From Streptomyces sp. CB02058 (lineage in GTDB: Bacteria; Actinomycetota; Actinomycetes; Streptomycetales; Streptomycetaceae), in assembly GCF_001905505.1 (NCBI RefSeq), contig NZ_LIPG01000006.1, positions 434,001 to 498,000 of the forward strand: DNA of 64,000 bases, read 5' to 3'. Shown here piece by piece: positions 19,821 to 29,113 of this stretch. The position numbers were made by a program, and so were the translations under genes. Below the pieces are notes generated by a model. The model was not told the DNA's origin, did no database searches, and saw nothing but the letters and a program-made list of their open reading frames with translations. Numbering within the stretch: the stretch's first letter is position 1; each line of letters opens with the position of its first letter.

Positions 19821-20004
19821 AACGCCTCACCCGGCCATGTGGTCACGCAATAGGGGCGTATGTGCATATGCGCGGGGCGCACGCACCCCCGCACGCTCCC
19901 CGTCGCCGCACGGCCACGGGCCTGCGTACGCTCCCCGGGGCCGGGCCCTAGACTGGTGTGCTGCTCGCCACGTACGTACCGGCCCGAGAGGCAGTCCGCC
20001 ACCC

Positions 20005-20937
20005 ATGAAGCTCGTCTTCGCAGGCACCCCCGAGGTCGCCGTTCCCGCCCTGGACGCCCTGATCGCCTCCGAGCGCCACGAGGTGGCCGCCGTGGTGACC
20101 CGACCCGACGCCCCGGCCGGGCGCGGGCGCAGGCTCGTCGCCAGCCCCGTGGCCGAGCGCGCCGAGGAGGAGGGCATCGAGGTGCTCAAGCCCGTCAGGC
20201 CCCGCGACGAGGACTTCCTGGCGCGGCTGCGCGAGATCGCGCCGGACTGCTGCCCCGTGGTCGCGTACGGCGCCCTGCTGCCGAAGACCGCGCTGGACGT
20301 GCCGGCCAGGGGCTGGGTCAATCTGCACTTCTCCCTGCTGCCCGCCTGGCGAGGTGCCGCGCCCGTGCAGCACGCGGTGATGGCCGGGGACGAGGTCACC
20401 GGCGCCTCCACCTTCCTGATCGAGGAGGGGCTGGACTCCGGGCCCGTCTACGGCGTCCTGACCGAGGAGGTCCGGCCCACCGACACCAGCGGTGACCTGC
20501 TCACCCGGCTCGCCTTCGCGGGCGCCGGGCTGCTCGCGGCGACCATGGACGGCATCGAGGACGGCACCCTGCACGCCGTCCCGCAGCCCGCGGAGGGCGT
20601 GACCCTCGCACCCAAGATCAGCGTCGATGACGCCCAGGTGCAGTGGTCCGCGCCCGCGCTCAGGGTCGACCGGGTGGTGCGCGGATGCACCCCCGCCCCG
20701 GGGGCGTGGACCCTCTTCCGCGGGGAACGCCTCAAGCTGGTCCAGGCCGTGCCCGTCCTGGACCGCACCGACCTGGCCCCGGGCGAGCTGTCCGCCGGCA
20801 AGAACAACGTGTACGTGGGCACCGGCTCGCACGCCGTGGAGCTCCTCTGGGTCCAGCCCCAGGGCAAGAAGCCGATGCGGGCCGCCGACTGGGCCCGCGG
20901 AGTCCGTATCGCCCACGGGGAGCTGCTGGGCCTCTGA
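20005..20937 (+). CDS. fmt: Methionyl-tRNA formyltransferase
   Basis: This 310-residue enzyme formylates the initiator Met-tRNA with 10-formyltetrahydrofolate. The N-terminal Rossmann-type domain starts MKLVFAGTPEVAVPALDAL. The catalytic region has NLHFSLLPAWRGAAPVQHA, where Asn, His and the later Asp of the formyltransferase triad are conserved. The C-terminal OB-like domain (from about residue 205) binds tRNA. It is followed, 162 bases later, by rsmB. Confidence 0.97.
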   Translation: MKLVFAGTPEVAVPALDALIASERHEVAAVVTRPDAPAGRGRRLVASPVAERAEEEGIEVLKPVRPRDEDFLARLREIAPDCCPVVAYGALLPKTALDVPARGWVNLHFSLLPAWRGAAPVQHAVMAGDEVTGASTFLIEEGLDSGPVYGVLTEEVRPTDTSGDLLTRLAFAGAGLLAATMDGIEDGTLHAVPQPAEGVTLAPKISVDDAQVQWSAPALRVDRVVRGCTPAPGAWTLFRGERLKLVQAVPVLDRTDLAPGELSAGKNNVYVGTGSHAVELLWVQPQGKKPMRAADWARGVRIAHGELLGL

Positions 20938-21099
20938 CGAGGCCCGGTGGGGCTCCGGGCTCCTGACGGAGGGCGCCCGGGAGCCGCCACGGCCCAGGAC
21001 GGGTCCCGGGGCGGGCGACCCCGCGCCGGACGGCGCCCCGGGGCGGGGGACGTACGCTGGACGGGTTCGCCCCCTCACCATCAGCGGAGCACCTTTCAC

Positions 21100-22533
21100 G
21101 TGAACGACCAGCAGCGTCGCCGTCCCGCCAAGCCGCACCGCCGTCCCCAGAAGGACCCGGTCCGCTTCCTCGCCTTCGAGGTGCTCCGGGCCGTCGACGA
21201 GCGCGACGCCTACGCCAACCTCGTCCTGCCCCCGCTGCTGAAGAAGGCACGCGCCAAGGGCGACTTCGAGGGCAGGGACGCGGCCCTGGCGACCGAGCTG
21301 GTATACGGGACGCTGCGCCGCCAGGGCACCTACGACGCGATCGTCGCCGCGTGCATCGACCGGCCGCTGCGCGAGGTCGACCCGCCGGTGCTCGACGTGC
21401 TCAACATGGGCGTCCACCAGCTGCTCGGCACCCGCATCCCGACCCACGCCGCCGTCTCCGCCAGCGTGGAGCTCGCACGGGTGGTGCTCGGCGAGGGCCG
21501 CGCCAAGTTCGTCAACGCGGTGCTGCGCAAGGTCACCGCGCACGACCTCGACGGATGGCTGGAGCGCGTCGCCCCCTCGTACGAGGAGGACGCCGAGGAG
21601 CACCTCTCCGTCGTCCACTCGCACCCCCGCTGGGTCGTCTCCGCCCTCTGGGACGCCCTGGGCGGCGGCCGGGCCGGGATCGAGGACCTGCTGGAGGCGG
21701 ACAACGAGCGGCCCGAGGTGACGCTCGTCGCCCGCCCCGGCCGCTCCACCACCGACGAGCTGCTGGACGCCCTCGGAGAGGAGAGCGGCCTTCCCGGCCG
21801 CTGGTCGCCCTACGCCGTGCGGATGGCCGAGGGCGGCGAGCCCGGAGCCCTGGCGGCCGTGCGGGACGGCAGCGCCGGTGTGCAGGACGAGGGCAGCCAG
21901 CTCGTCGCCGCCGCCCTGGCCAACGCCCCCGTCGAGGGCGACGACACCCGGTGGCTCGACGGCTGCGCCGGCCCCGGCGGCAAGGCCGCCCTGCTGGCCG
22001 CGCTCGCCACCGGACGCGGCGCGACCCTCCTCGCAGCGGAGAAGCAGCCGCACCGCGCACGGCTCGTCGAGCGCGCGCTCGCGGGCAACCCCGGGCCGTA
22101 CCAGGTGATCACCGCCGACGGGACCCGCCCGCCGTGGCAGCCCGGCTCCTTCGACCGGGTCCTGATGGACGTGCCCTGCTCCGGCCTCGGCGCGCTGCGC
22201 CGCCGCCCGGAGTCCCGCTGGCGCCGCCGCGCCGAGGACCTGGAGGGCTTCGCCCCGCTGCAACGCGGTCTGCTGCGCGAGGCGTTGAAGGCCGTACGGG
22301 TCGGAGGGGTCGTCGGATACGCCACCTGCTCCCCGCACCTCGCCGAGACCAGGGTCGTCGTCGAGGACGTGCTCAAGGGGCGCGGCGGCGCGTCCGCCGA
22401 GGCCGAGTGGATCGACGCACGTCCGCTGATCCCGGGCGTGCCCGCGCTGGGCGACGGGCCCGACGTCCAGTTGTGGCCGCACCTGCACGGCACGGACGCG
22501 ATGTACCTCGCGCTGCTGCGCCGCACGGGCTGA
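21100..22533 (+). CDS. rsmB: 16S rRNA (cytosine-5-)-methyltransferase RsmB/Sun family
   Basis: This 477-residue protein has an N-terminal NusB-like RNA-binding domain (about residues 20-150, FLAFEVLRAVDERDAYANLVLP). Its C-terminal SAM-dependent methyltransferase domain has DGCAGPGGKAALLAAL for SAM binding and two catalytic-site cysteines, in MDVPCSGLGALRRRPE and in YATCSPHLAET. The family methylates C967 of 16S rRNA in E. coli. GTG 21100 precedes VNDQQRRRPAKPHRRPQKDP, a basic tail normal for streptomycetes. The gene order fmt-rsmB-rpe is common in actinobacteria. Confidence 0.95.
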   Translation: MNDQQRRRPAKPHRRPQKDPVRFLAFEVLRAVDERDAYANLVLPPLLKKARAKGDFEGRDAALATELVYGTLRRQGTYDAIVAACIDRPLREVDPPVLDVLNMGVHQLLGTRIPTHAAVSASVELARVVLGEGRAKFVNAVLRKVTAHDLDGWLERVAPSYEEDAEEHLSVVHSHPRWVVSALWDALGGGRAGIEDLLEADNERPEVTLVARPGRSTTDELLDALGEESGLPGRWSPYAVRMAEGGEPGALAAVRDGSAGVQDEGSQLVAAALANAPVEGDDTRWLDGCAGPGGKAALLAALATGRGATLLAAEKQPHRARLVERALAGNPGPYQVITADGTRPPWQPGSFDRVLMDVPCSGLGALRRRPESRWRRRAEDLEGFAPLQRGLLREALKAVRVGGVVGYATCSPHLAETRVVVEDVLKGRGGASAEAEWIDARPLIPGVPALGDGPDVQLWPHLHGTDAMYLALLRRTG

Positions 22534-22637
22534 GCGCGGGGTGGAATAGCCGGGAATGCGCGAACCGTAATGATCCCGTGAGGCTTTGGGACGCACCGAG
22601 GCGGGGAAGTGGCCCGGAGCATGGCAGGCTTGGGTGC

Positions 22638-23321
22638 ATGGCCCAGATCAACCCCAGCATCCTGTCCGCCGACTTCGCACGTCTCGCCGAGGAGGCGAAG
22701 GCCGTCGAAGGCGCCGACTGGCTCCATGTCGATGTCATGGACAACCACTTCGTGCCCAACCTGACGCTCGGCGTTCCCATCGTGGAGGCGCTGAGCAAGG
22801 CCACGGACACCCCGCTGGACTGCCACCTGATGATCGAGGACGCGGACCGCTGGGCGCCGCAGTACGTCGAGGCCGGCGCGGGCTCGGTGACCTTCCACGC
22901 GGAGGCCGCCGCCGCGCCCGTGCGGCTGGCGCGGGAGATCAGGGCCAAGGGGGCGCGCGCCTCCATGGCCCTGAAGCCCGCTACGCCCATCGAGCCCTAC
23001 GAGGACCTGCTCCCCGAGCTCGACATGCTGCTGATCATGACCGTGGAGCCGGGATTCGGCGGCCAGGCGTTCCTGGACATCATGCTGCCGAAGATCCGCC
23101 GCACCCGTGAGCTGATCGCCAAGCACGGTCTCGAGCTGTGGCTCCAGGTCGACGGCGGCGTGTCCGCCTCCACCATCGAGCGGTGCGCCGAGGCCGGCGC
23201 GGACGTGTTCGTCGCGGGTTCGGCCGTGTACGGGGCCGAGGACCCGGCCGAGGCGGTGCGGGCACTGCGCGCCCAGGCGGAGACGGCCACCGCCGCCGCC
23301 CCCTGGGCGTGCGGCCACTGA
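22638..23321 (+). CDS. rpe: Ribulose-phosphate 3-epimerase
   Basis: This 227-residue TIM-barrel enzyme interconverts ribulose 5-phosphate and xylulose 5-phosphate in the pentose phosphate pathway. Motifs in order are INPSILSADFARL, HVDVMDNHFVPNLTLG (metal His and Asp), CHLMIE, MTVEPGFGGQAF and QVDGGV. All metal and phosphate ligands are present. ATG 22638 starts after the weak ribosome binding site of this gene. It lies 104 bases after rsmB and before a divergently unrelated SorC-type regulator on the same strand. Confidence 0.97.
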   Translation: MAQINPSILSADFARLAEEAKAVEGADWLHVDVMDNHFVPNLTLGVPIVEALSKATDTPLDCHLMIEDADRWAPQYVEAGAGSVTFHAEAAAAPVRLAREIRAKGARASMALKPATPIEPYEDLLPELDMLLIMTVEPGFGGQAFLDIMLPKIRRTRELIAKHGLELWLQVDGGVSASTIERCAEAGADVFVAGSAVYGAEDPAEAVRALRAQAETATAAAPWACGH

Positions 23322-23400
23322 GACAAGAGCAGATGAACGCGGCCCGACGGGCCGGATCAAGGATCGCCGGATCTGACAGGATGAACGGCGTATCGGGCGT

Positions 23401-24447
23401 GTGAACAGCAGTGAGGAGATCGCGGTGTCTGGCATCTCGGCGGGTCGGTCAGCCATGCGGATGGGACCCGCGGAGCTGGTGCAGGCGGCGGCCATGGCCC
23501 GCCGGTTCTACCTCGAGGGGAAGTCCAAGATCCAGATCGCCGAGGAGTTCGGCGTCAGCCGCTTCAAGGTGGCCAGGGTCCTGGAGACCGCCCTCGAGCG
23601 TGATCTCGTACGGATCGAGATCCGGGTACCGGCGGAGCTGGACGCGGAGCGTTCCGACGCGCTCCGGGCACGCTACGGCCTGCGGCACGCTGTCGTGGTC
23701 GAGTCCCCGGCGGAGGAACAGGACGACGCGGCCGACCCGGAGAACCTGGGTGAGGTCGCGGCCGAGCTGCTCGGCGAGCTGGTGAACGAGGGCGATGTGC
23801 TGGGGCTGGCCTGGGGCCGCTCCACCATCCACATGGCGGCGGCGCTGGACCGGCTGCCGCCCTGCACGGTCGTGCAGCTGACGGGCGTCTACGACGCGGG
23901 GACGGCCGAGCGCGGCTCGGTCGAGGCGGTCCGCCGCGCCGCACAGGTGTCCGGCGGCGAGGCGCATCCCATCTACGCGCCGATGCTGCTGCCCGACCCG
24001 GCGACGGCGGCGGCGCTGCGCCATCAGACGGGTATCGCCCGCGCCTTCGAGTACTTCGACAAGGTGACGGTCGCCGCGGTCTCCATCGGATCGTGGGAAC
24101 CCGGGATCTCGACCGTCCACGACATGCTCTCCGACGAGGAGCGCGGCCACTACGCCTCGCTCGGTGTGGCGGCGGAGATGTCGGCGCACCTCTTCGACGC
24201 GAACGGACGCCGGGTCGGCCGGGACCTCGGCGAGCGGTGCATCACCGTGGAGGCCGACAGGCTGCGCCGGATTCCCGAGGTGGTGGCCATCGCCGGGGGC
24301 CAGCGCAAGGCCGCCGCGATCGGTGCCGTGCTGCGATCGGGCCTGGTCACCAGCCTGGTCACGGACACGGCGGCGGCCGACTACCTCCTGACGGAGTCCG
24401 CCGCGGGCCAGCGCCCCGCCCTGGAGCGGGCCGACCCCGACGACTGA
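23401..24447 (+). CDS. SorC-family sugar-binding transcriptional regulator
   Basis: This 348-residue protein has an N-terminal helix-turn-helix (about residues 30-62, ARRFYLEGKSKIQIAEEFGVSRFKVARVLE) and a C-terminal SorC sugar-phosphate-binding domain of about 260 residues (LGLAWGRSTIHMAAAL, IAGGQRKAAAIGAVL). SorC proteins respond to phosphorylated sugars. Its place after rpe suggests pentose or polyol control, but no target can be named. GTG 23401 is the usual annotated start; an in-frame GTG at 23425 has a better ribosome binding site (GAGGAG) and could be the real one. A very long perfect hairpin follows the stop. Confidence 0.88.
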   Translation: MNSSEEIAVSGISAGRSAMRMGPAELVQAAAMARRFYLEGKSKIQIAEEFGVSRFKVARVLETALERDLVRIEIRVPAELDAERSDALRARYGLRHAVVVESPAEEQDDAADPENLGEVAAELLGELVNEGDVLGLAWGRSTIHMAAALDRLPPCTVVQLTGVYDAGTAERGSVEAVRRAAQVSGGEAHPIYAPMLLPDPATAAALRHQTGIARAFEYFDKVTVAAVSIGSWEPGISTVHDMLSDEERGHYASLGVAAEMSAHLFDANGRRVGRDLGERCITVEADRLRRIPEVVAIAGGQRKAAAIGAVLRSGLVTSLVTDTAAADYLLTESAAGQRPALERADPDD

Positions 24448-24461
24448 GCCGGGACACGACC

Positions 24462-24525
24462 GAGCCGGGACATGACGGAGGCCGGGCACCCCGCGGGGTG
24501 CCCGGCCTCCGTCATGTCCCGGCTC
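24462..24525. terminator. 64-base perfect palindrome, shared terminator
   Basis: Arms 24462-24493 and 24494-24525 are exactly complementary over 32 bp with no spacer. The palindrome lies between the convergent SorC regulator and terpene synthase and covers the first two bases of the latter's TCA stop (24524-24526). A near-copy of the outer arm (24446-24460) precedes it, allowing an alternative fold. Confidence 0.85.
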
Positions 24526-25576
24526 AGCGGCTGTCACCCGCGGTCTGCCGCGCGCGCTCCGCGCCCACACCGAGCACGGCATCCTCCAGATACGCTCCGG
24601 GCTCCTCGTACTGGCCGACGGCCGCGGGGTTGTAGCGGGGGGTCTGCCGCGACCAGTCGAGGTTCCCGCGCATCCAGCTCCGCATCCCGTCGAGGTAGGG
24701 CACGAGCACGCCCGAGAGCTGCGGGTAGAGGTCGAGCAGTTCCTCCTCCGCCGTGAGGAACCGTTCCGTCTCCGTGGCTATCTCCGCGCAGACGTGTTCG
24801 AGTGCCTGCTGCTTCCCGTAGCCGCGGTGGTGGCGGACGAGGTGGACGAGGTTGTGGATCTCGCCGAGCACCTGCTCCTTCTCGTAGGAGTAGACGTCGT
24901 TCGCCCAGCACACGACGTTGCAGGAGGCTTCGAGCGCCGTGATGAAGCGGGGGTCGTTGTGGACCCACTCGGGGGCCCCGATCCCGGCCACGATCTCGAT
25001 GAGGTCCATGCAGACGTGGATCGCCCCGGTGTGCCGGCGCCGGGTGATGTAGGTGGCCTCGGAGGGCACGACGCCGTCGGCGCGGTTGCCCGCCTCCCAG
25101 GTGGTGGCGGTCGTGAGGTAGGTCATCAGATGCCAGGTGAACCGGCTGCGCCAGTGCGGGGCGGCCTTCGGGATCGTACGTTCCCACAAGTCCACCAGGG
25201 CGACGACGGCGGCGGGGGCCTCCTCGCCCGGCAGGAGGCCGGGAGCCGTGCCGTCGACCACGGCGCGCATGCGTTCCACCACGTGGCGTACCCGGTCGGG
25301 ATCGCTTCCCAGGTCGCCGTCGTCCAGCTGGTCGTCGACGAGGAAGAGCCAGACGAACCAGTCGGCGACGAGATCGAGGTGCTCGCCGTTCGCCGTCGGG
25401 TAGACCATGCCGACGAAGGAGCCGAAATCGGCCTGTTCGAAGCGCTCCCTGGCGGACTTCCGGTGGACCAGGCCGGTGCGTCGCGTCCAGCGGTCGAGAT
25501 GCTCGCGGGTGTGCCCCACGTGCGGATTGCTCCGCTGGGGGAACGGGCAGTAGATGTCCGGCAGTTCGCTCTCCAC
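24524..25576 (-). CDS. Class I terpene synthase (sesquiterpene cyclase type)
   Basis: This 350-residue protein has the bacterial terpene cyclase core. The aspartate-rich metal motif DDQLDD (81-86) follows FVWLFLV, the NSE triad is N226-D-V-Y-S230-Y-E-K-E234, and a C-terminal RY pair occurs in TPRYNP. These bind Mg-diphosphate of farnesyl diphosphate and start cyclisation. The N-terminal LPDIYCPFPQRSNPH is typical of sesquiterpene cyclases. The product cannot be read from sequence; it is not a two-domain geosmin synthase. GTG 25576 is chosen because conservation starts there, although its ribosome binding site is distant. No P450 or prenyltransferase is adjacent, so it is an orphan cyclase. 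Confidence 0.9.
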   Translation of the reverse strand: MESELPDIYCPFPQRSNPHVGHTREHLDRWTRRTGLVHRKSARERFEQADFGSFVGMVYPTANGEHLDLVADWFVWLFLVDDQLDDGDLGSDPDRVRHVVERMRAVVDGTAPGLLPGEEAPAAVVALVDLWERTIPKAAPHWRSRFTWHLMTYLTTATTWEAGNRADGVVPSEATYITRRRHTGAIHVCMDLIEIVAGIGAPEWVHNDPRFITALEASCNVVCWANDVYSYEKEQVLGEIHNLVHLVRHHRGYGKQQALEHVCAEIATETERFLTAEEELLDLYPQLSGVLVPYLDGMRSWMRGNLDWSRQTPRYNPAAVGQYEEPGAYLEDAVLGVGAERARQTAGDSR

Positions 25577-25867
25577 AGGCAGACCCCATCCTCTCCGGTC
25601 GAGCGCGTGGCAGGTGTTCCGGATGGTGGCGGCGTTGCCTTTACCCCAGAGACCTGCGCATTTGAAGCTACCTGACCCCTCGTCACCTGGTCCAGGGATA
25701 ATGATCGCGAGTGCTCGAATCCCGTTCGGGTAGGGTCCATGGGTAAGGCAGGTCTCCACTTGCCCCGCCCCCGGAGCGGCTCCTTGGAGGAACCGACGAA
25801 CGCGGGGGCGCATTGCTGTGTCTTCGTGGAAGCGACCTGCGCCGATTCATATGAAAAAATGGGTGTT
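25577..25867. other. Divergent promoter region, terpene synthase / guaB1
   Basis: These 291 bases hold no supported gene. Both reading frames extend into it without conservation. The last 20 bases before guaB1 are AT-rich (CATATGAAAAAATGGG), contrasting with the surrounding GC content. Promoters for both genes must lie here; I could not fix -35 and -10 boxes. Confidence 0.5.
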
Positions 25868-27334
25868 ATGCGTTTTCTTGAACCCGGCACCGGTCGTTAC
25901 ACGGCCTCTCCCTCGGTCCCTTACGACCTGACGTACGACGACGTCTTCATGGTTCCCGGCCGTTCCTCGGTCGGATCCCGCCAGGCGGTGGACCTCTCCT
26001 CGCCGGACGGCAGCGGTACGACCATTCCCCTCGTCGTCGCGAACATGACCGCGATCGCCGGCCGCCGGATGGCCGAGACGATCGCCCGGCGCGGTGGCCT
26101 GGTCGTGATCCCCCAGGACATCCCGATCGAGGTCGTCACCGAGGTCATCAGCTGGGTGAAGAAGCGTCACCTCGTCCTCGACACGCCGATCGTGCTGGCC
26201 CCCGGCCAGACCGTCGCCGACGCGCTGTCCCTCCTGCACAAGCGGGCCCACGGAGCCGGTGTCGTCGTGGACGAAGGGCACCGGCCGGTCGGTGTCGTCA
26301 CCGACCACGACCTGAGCGGCGTGGACCGCTTCACCCAGCTGTCCGAGGTCATGTCCAAGGACCTGGTCGTGCTGGACGCGGACATCGACCCGCGCGAGGC
26401 CTTCAACCGCCTCGACGGGGCCAACCGCAAGCTCGCTCCGGCGGTCGACGCGGACGGCCGGCTCGTCGGCATCCTCACCCGTAAGGCCGCGCTCCGCGCG
26501 ACGCTCTACACCCCCGCGACCGACGCGGACGGCAAGCTGCGGATCGCCGCCGCCGTCGGTATCAACGGCGACGTGGCGGGCAAGGCCAAGCAGCTCCTCG
26601 ACGCGGGTGTGGACACCCTCGTCGTGGACACCGCGCACGGCCACCAGGAGTCCATGATCAGCGCGGTCGCCGCCGTGCGGGCGCTCGACCCGGGTGTGCC
26701 GATCGTCGCGGGCAACGTCGTGGCCGCCGAGGGTGTGCGCGACCTCATCGAGGCGGGCGCCGACATCATCAAGGTCGGCGTCGGCCCCGGCGCGATGTGC
26801 ACGACCCGGATGATGACCGGTGTCGGCAGGCCGCAGTTCTCCGCCGTCCTGGAGTGCGCCGCCGAGGCGAGGAAGCACGGCAAGCACGTCTGGGCCGACG
26901 GCGGCGTGCGGCACCCGCGCGACGTGGCGATGGCCCTCGCGGCCGGCGCGTCCAACGTCATGATCGGGTCCTGGTTCGCCGGAACGTACGAGTCGCCCGG
27001 CGACCTCCAGCAGTCCGCCGACGGGCGGTACTACAAGGAGTCGTTCGGGATGGCCTCGGCGCGAGCGGTCAAGAACCGGACCTCGGAGGAGTCCGCCTAC
27101 GACCGGGCCCGCAAGGGACTGTTCGAGGAGGGCATCTCCACCTCGCGGATGTTCCTCGACCCGGCCCGCCCGGGTGTGGAGGACCTGATCGACTCGATCA
27201 TCGCCGGTGTCCGCTCCTCCTGCACCTACGCCGGTGCGGCCTCGCTGGAAGAGTTCGCCGAGAAGGCGATCGTGGGTGTCCAGAGCGCCGCCGGTTACGC
27301 GGAGGGCAAGCCGCTGCACGCCAGCTGGAGCTGA
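25868..27334 (+). CDS. guaB1: GuaB1-type IMP dehydrogenase-family protein, probable GMP reductase
   Basis: This 488-residue TIM-barrel enzyme of the IMPDH/GMPR family has an inserted pair of CBS domains (about residues 95-215). The catalytic loop GVGPGAMCTTRMMTGVG contains the nucleophilic cysteine. The C-terminal catalytic flap differs from true IMPDH, consistent with the mycobacterial GuaB1 shown to be a GMP reductase with a CBS module. That enzyme returns GMP to IMP for adenine synthesis. The ATG at 25868 gives MRFLEPGTGRY, the conserved start; another ATG lies nine bases earlier. A canonical terminator follows. Confidence 0.9.
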   Translation: MRFLEPGTGRYTASPSVPYDLTYDDVFMVPGRSSVGSRQAVDLSSPDGSGTTIPLVVANMTAIAGRRMAETIARRGGLVVIPQDIPIEVVTEVISWVKKRHLVLDTPIVLAPGQTVADALSLLHKRAHGAGVVVDEGHRPVGVVTDHDLSGVDRFTQLSEVMSKDLVVLDADIDPREAFNRLDGANRKLAPAVDADGRLVGILTRKAALRATLYTPATDADGKLRIAAAVGINGDVAGKAKQLLDAGVDTLVVDTAHGHQESMISAVAAVRALDPGVPIVAGNVVAAEGVRDLIEAGADIIKVGVGPGAMCTTRMMTGVGRPQFSAVLECAAEARKHGKHVWADGGVRHPRDVAMALAAGASNVMIGSWFAGTYESPGDLQQSADGRYYKESFGMASARAVKNRTSEESAYDRARKGLFEEGISTSRMFLDPARPGVEDLIDSIIAGVRSSCTYAGAASLEEFAEKAIVGVQSAAGYAEGKPLHASWS

Positions 27335-27363
27335 TCGCGCGGCCCTGCCGGGCCTCGTGCCAC

Positions 27364-27406
27364 AGGTGCCCCTCCCGGGTCTGCATCCCGGGAGGGGCAC
27401 CTTTTT
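27364..27406 (+). terminator. Canonical intrinsic terminator after guaB1
   Basis: A perfect 16-bp stem (27364-27379 and 27387-27402) with a seven-base loop runs into TTTTT. This is the clearest rho-independent terminator in the window. Confidence 0.92.
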
Positions 27407-27538
27407 CTGTTCGTTCGATGACCGGTCCGCGACGACTTGTTTTCACCTGTGAGCATCTCAGTCCGACCTCAACTTGGTTGAATCGTAAGTAACATGAGCG
27501 CCAGTCAACTGCCCGCCCTTCTCCGGCAAAGGGATCTC

Positions 27539-28999
27539 ATGACCTCCTTCTTCACCGATCTGGCCCAGCAGTACATCGACGGCGAGTGGAGGCCGGGGAA
27601 GGGGTCCTGGGACATCATCGACTTCAACCCGTACAGCGGGGAGAAGCTCGCCTCGATCACCGTCGCCACCGCAGGTGAGATCGACCAGGCCTACCGCTCG
27701 GCCGAGCGGGCGCAGCCGGAGTGGGCGGACACCAACCCGTACGCCCGGCGGGCGGTGCTGGAGAAGGCGCTGCGCGTCGTCGAGGAGCGCGAGGACGAGA
27801 TCGGCGAGGCGATCGTCGCCGAGCTCGGCGGCACGCGTCTGAAGGCGGGCTTCGAGCTGCACCTCGCCAAGGAGTTCCTCCGCGAGGCGGCCCAGCTCAC
27901 GCTGCGCTCCACGGGGCAGATCCTGCCCTCGCCGACCGACGGCAAGGAGAACCGCGTCTACCGGCTGCCCGTAGGGGTCGTGGGCGTCATCAGCCCCTTC
28001 AACTTCCCCTTCCTGCTGTCGCTCAAGTCGGTCGCGCCCGCCCTCGCGCTCGGCAACGCCGTGGTCCTCAAGCCGCACCAGAACACCCCGGTCTGCGGCG
28101 GCACGCTGATCGCCAAGGTCTTCGAGGAGGCGGGGCTGCCCGCCGGACTGCTGAACGTCGTGGTCACCGACATCGCCGAGATCGGCGACAGCCTGCTGGA
28201 GCACCCCGTCCCGCAGGTCATCTCCTTCACCGGCTCGGACAAGATAGGCCGGCACGTCGCCACGGTCTGCGCGGCCAACCTCAAGCGCGCGGTGCTCGAA
28301 CTCGGTGGCAACAGCGCGCTGATCGTCCTGGACGACGCCGATGTGGACTACGCCGTCGACGCGGCCGTCTTCAGCCGCTACATCCACCAGGGCCAGGTCT
28401 GCATGGCGGCCAACCGCATCCTGGTGGACCGCGCGGTGGAGCAGGAGTTCACCGAGAAGTTCGTCGCCAAGGTCGCCTCCCTGCGCGTCGGCGACCCGGC
28501 CGACCCCGCCACCCACATCGGCCCGCTGATCAGCTCCTCGCAGGCCGACGCGGTGACCAGGCTCGTCGACGAGACCGTGGAGGCGGGCGCCACCGCACTG
28601 CTGCACGGTGGGACCGAGGGCAACCTCGTGAGCCCGTCCGTCCTGACCGGTCTCGCCCCCGATTCCCCCGTGCTCCAGCAGGAGATCTTCGGCCCCGTGG
28701 CCCTGCTCGTCCCCTTCGACGGCGAGGACGAGGCCGTACGGATCGCCAACGACACCCCGTACGGGCTGAGCGGCGCCGTCCACACCGCGAACGTCGAGCG
28801 CGGAGTGCGGGTGGGGCAGCGCGTCCGCACCGGCATGATCCACATCAACGACGGCACGGTCCACGACGAGCCCGTCGTCCCCTTCGGCGGCGAGAAGAAC
28901 TCGGGCCTCGGACGGCTGAACGGCGAATCGATGCTGGAGGCCTTCACCACCCAGAAGTGGATCTCGGTCCAGCACGGCCGCTCGCAGTTCCCCTTCTGA
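27539..28999 (+). CDS. NAD(P)-dependent aldehyde dehydrogenase
   Basis: This 486-residue enzyme oxidises an aldehyde to an acid. The fold motifs are PFNFPFLLSLKSVAPALALGN, then FTGSDKIGRHV, then the general base glutamate in LELGGNSA and the catalytic cysteine in QGQVCMA, and EIFGPV near the end. It resembles benzaldehyde/vanillin-type dehydrogenases in the spacing of these motifs. ATG 27539 has AAAGGGA just upstream; an ATG 45 bases earlier is less likely. It precedes an Lrp-type regulator and amino-acid oxidase/amidase genes, so aromatic aldehydes from amino acids are plausible substrates. Confidence 0.92.
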   Translation: MTSFFTDLAQQYIDGEWRPGKGSWDIIDFNPYSGEKLASITVATAGEIDQAYRSAERAQPEWADTNPYARRAVLEKALRVVEEREDEIGEAIVAELGGTRLKAGFELHLAKEFLREAAQLTLRSTGQILPSPTDGKENRVYRLPVGVVGVISPFNFPFLLSLKSVAPALALGNAVVLKPHQNTPVCGGTLIAKVFEEAGLPAGLLNVVVTDIAEIGDSLLEHPVPQVISFTGSDKIGRHVATVCAANLKRAVLELGGNSALIVLDDADVDYAVDAAVFSRYIHQGQVCMAANRILVDRAVEQEFTEKFVAKVASLRVGDPADPATHIGPLISSSQADAVTRLVDETVEAGATALLHGGTEGNLVSPSVLTGLAPDSPVLQQEIFGPVALLVPFDGEDEAVRIANDTPYGLSGAVHTANVERGVRVGQRVRTGMIHINDGTVHDEPVVPFGGEKNSGLGRLNGESMLEAFTTQKWISVQHGRSQFPF

Positions 29000-29113
29000 C
29001 CGGCGGTACCTCCGCGCCGGGCGCGCCCCGCGTGGCGCGCCCGTGGTCTACTTCGGGGGCGGCCCCGCCGCCCCCGGAACGACCGCCCGCCGCAGAGAAG
29101 TGATCCACCCGAA

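Noticed and set aside
19840..20004. A tRNA or small RNA in the fmt upstream gap
   Set aside because: No cloverleaf or conserved T-loop was found; only short palindromes occur.
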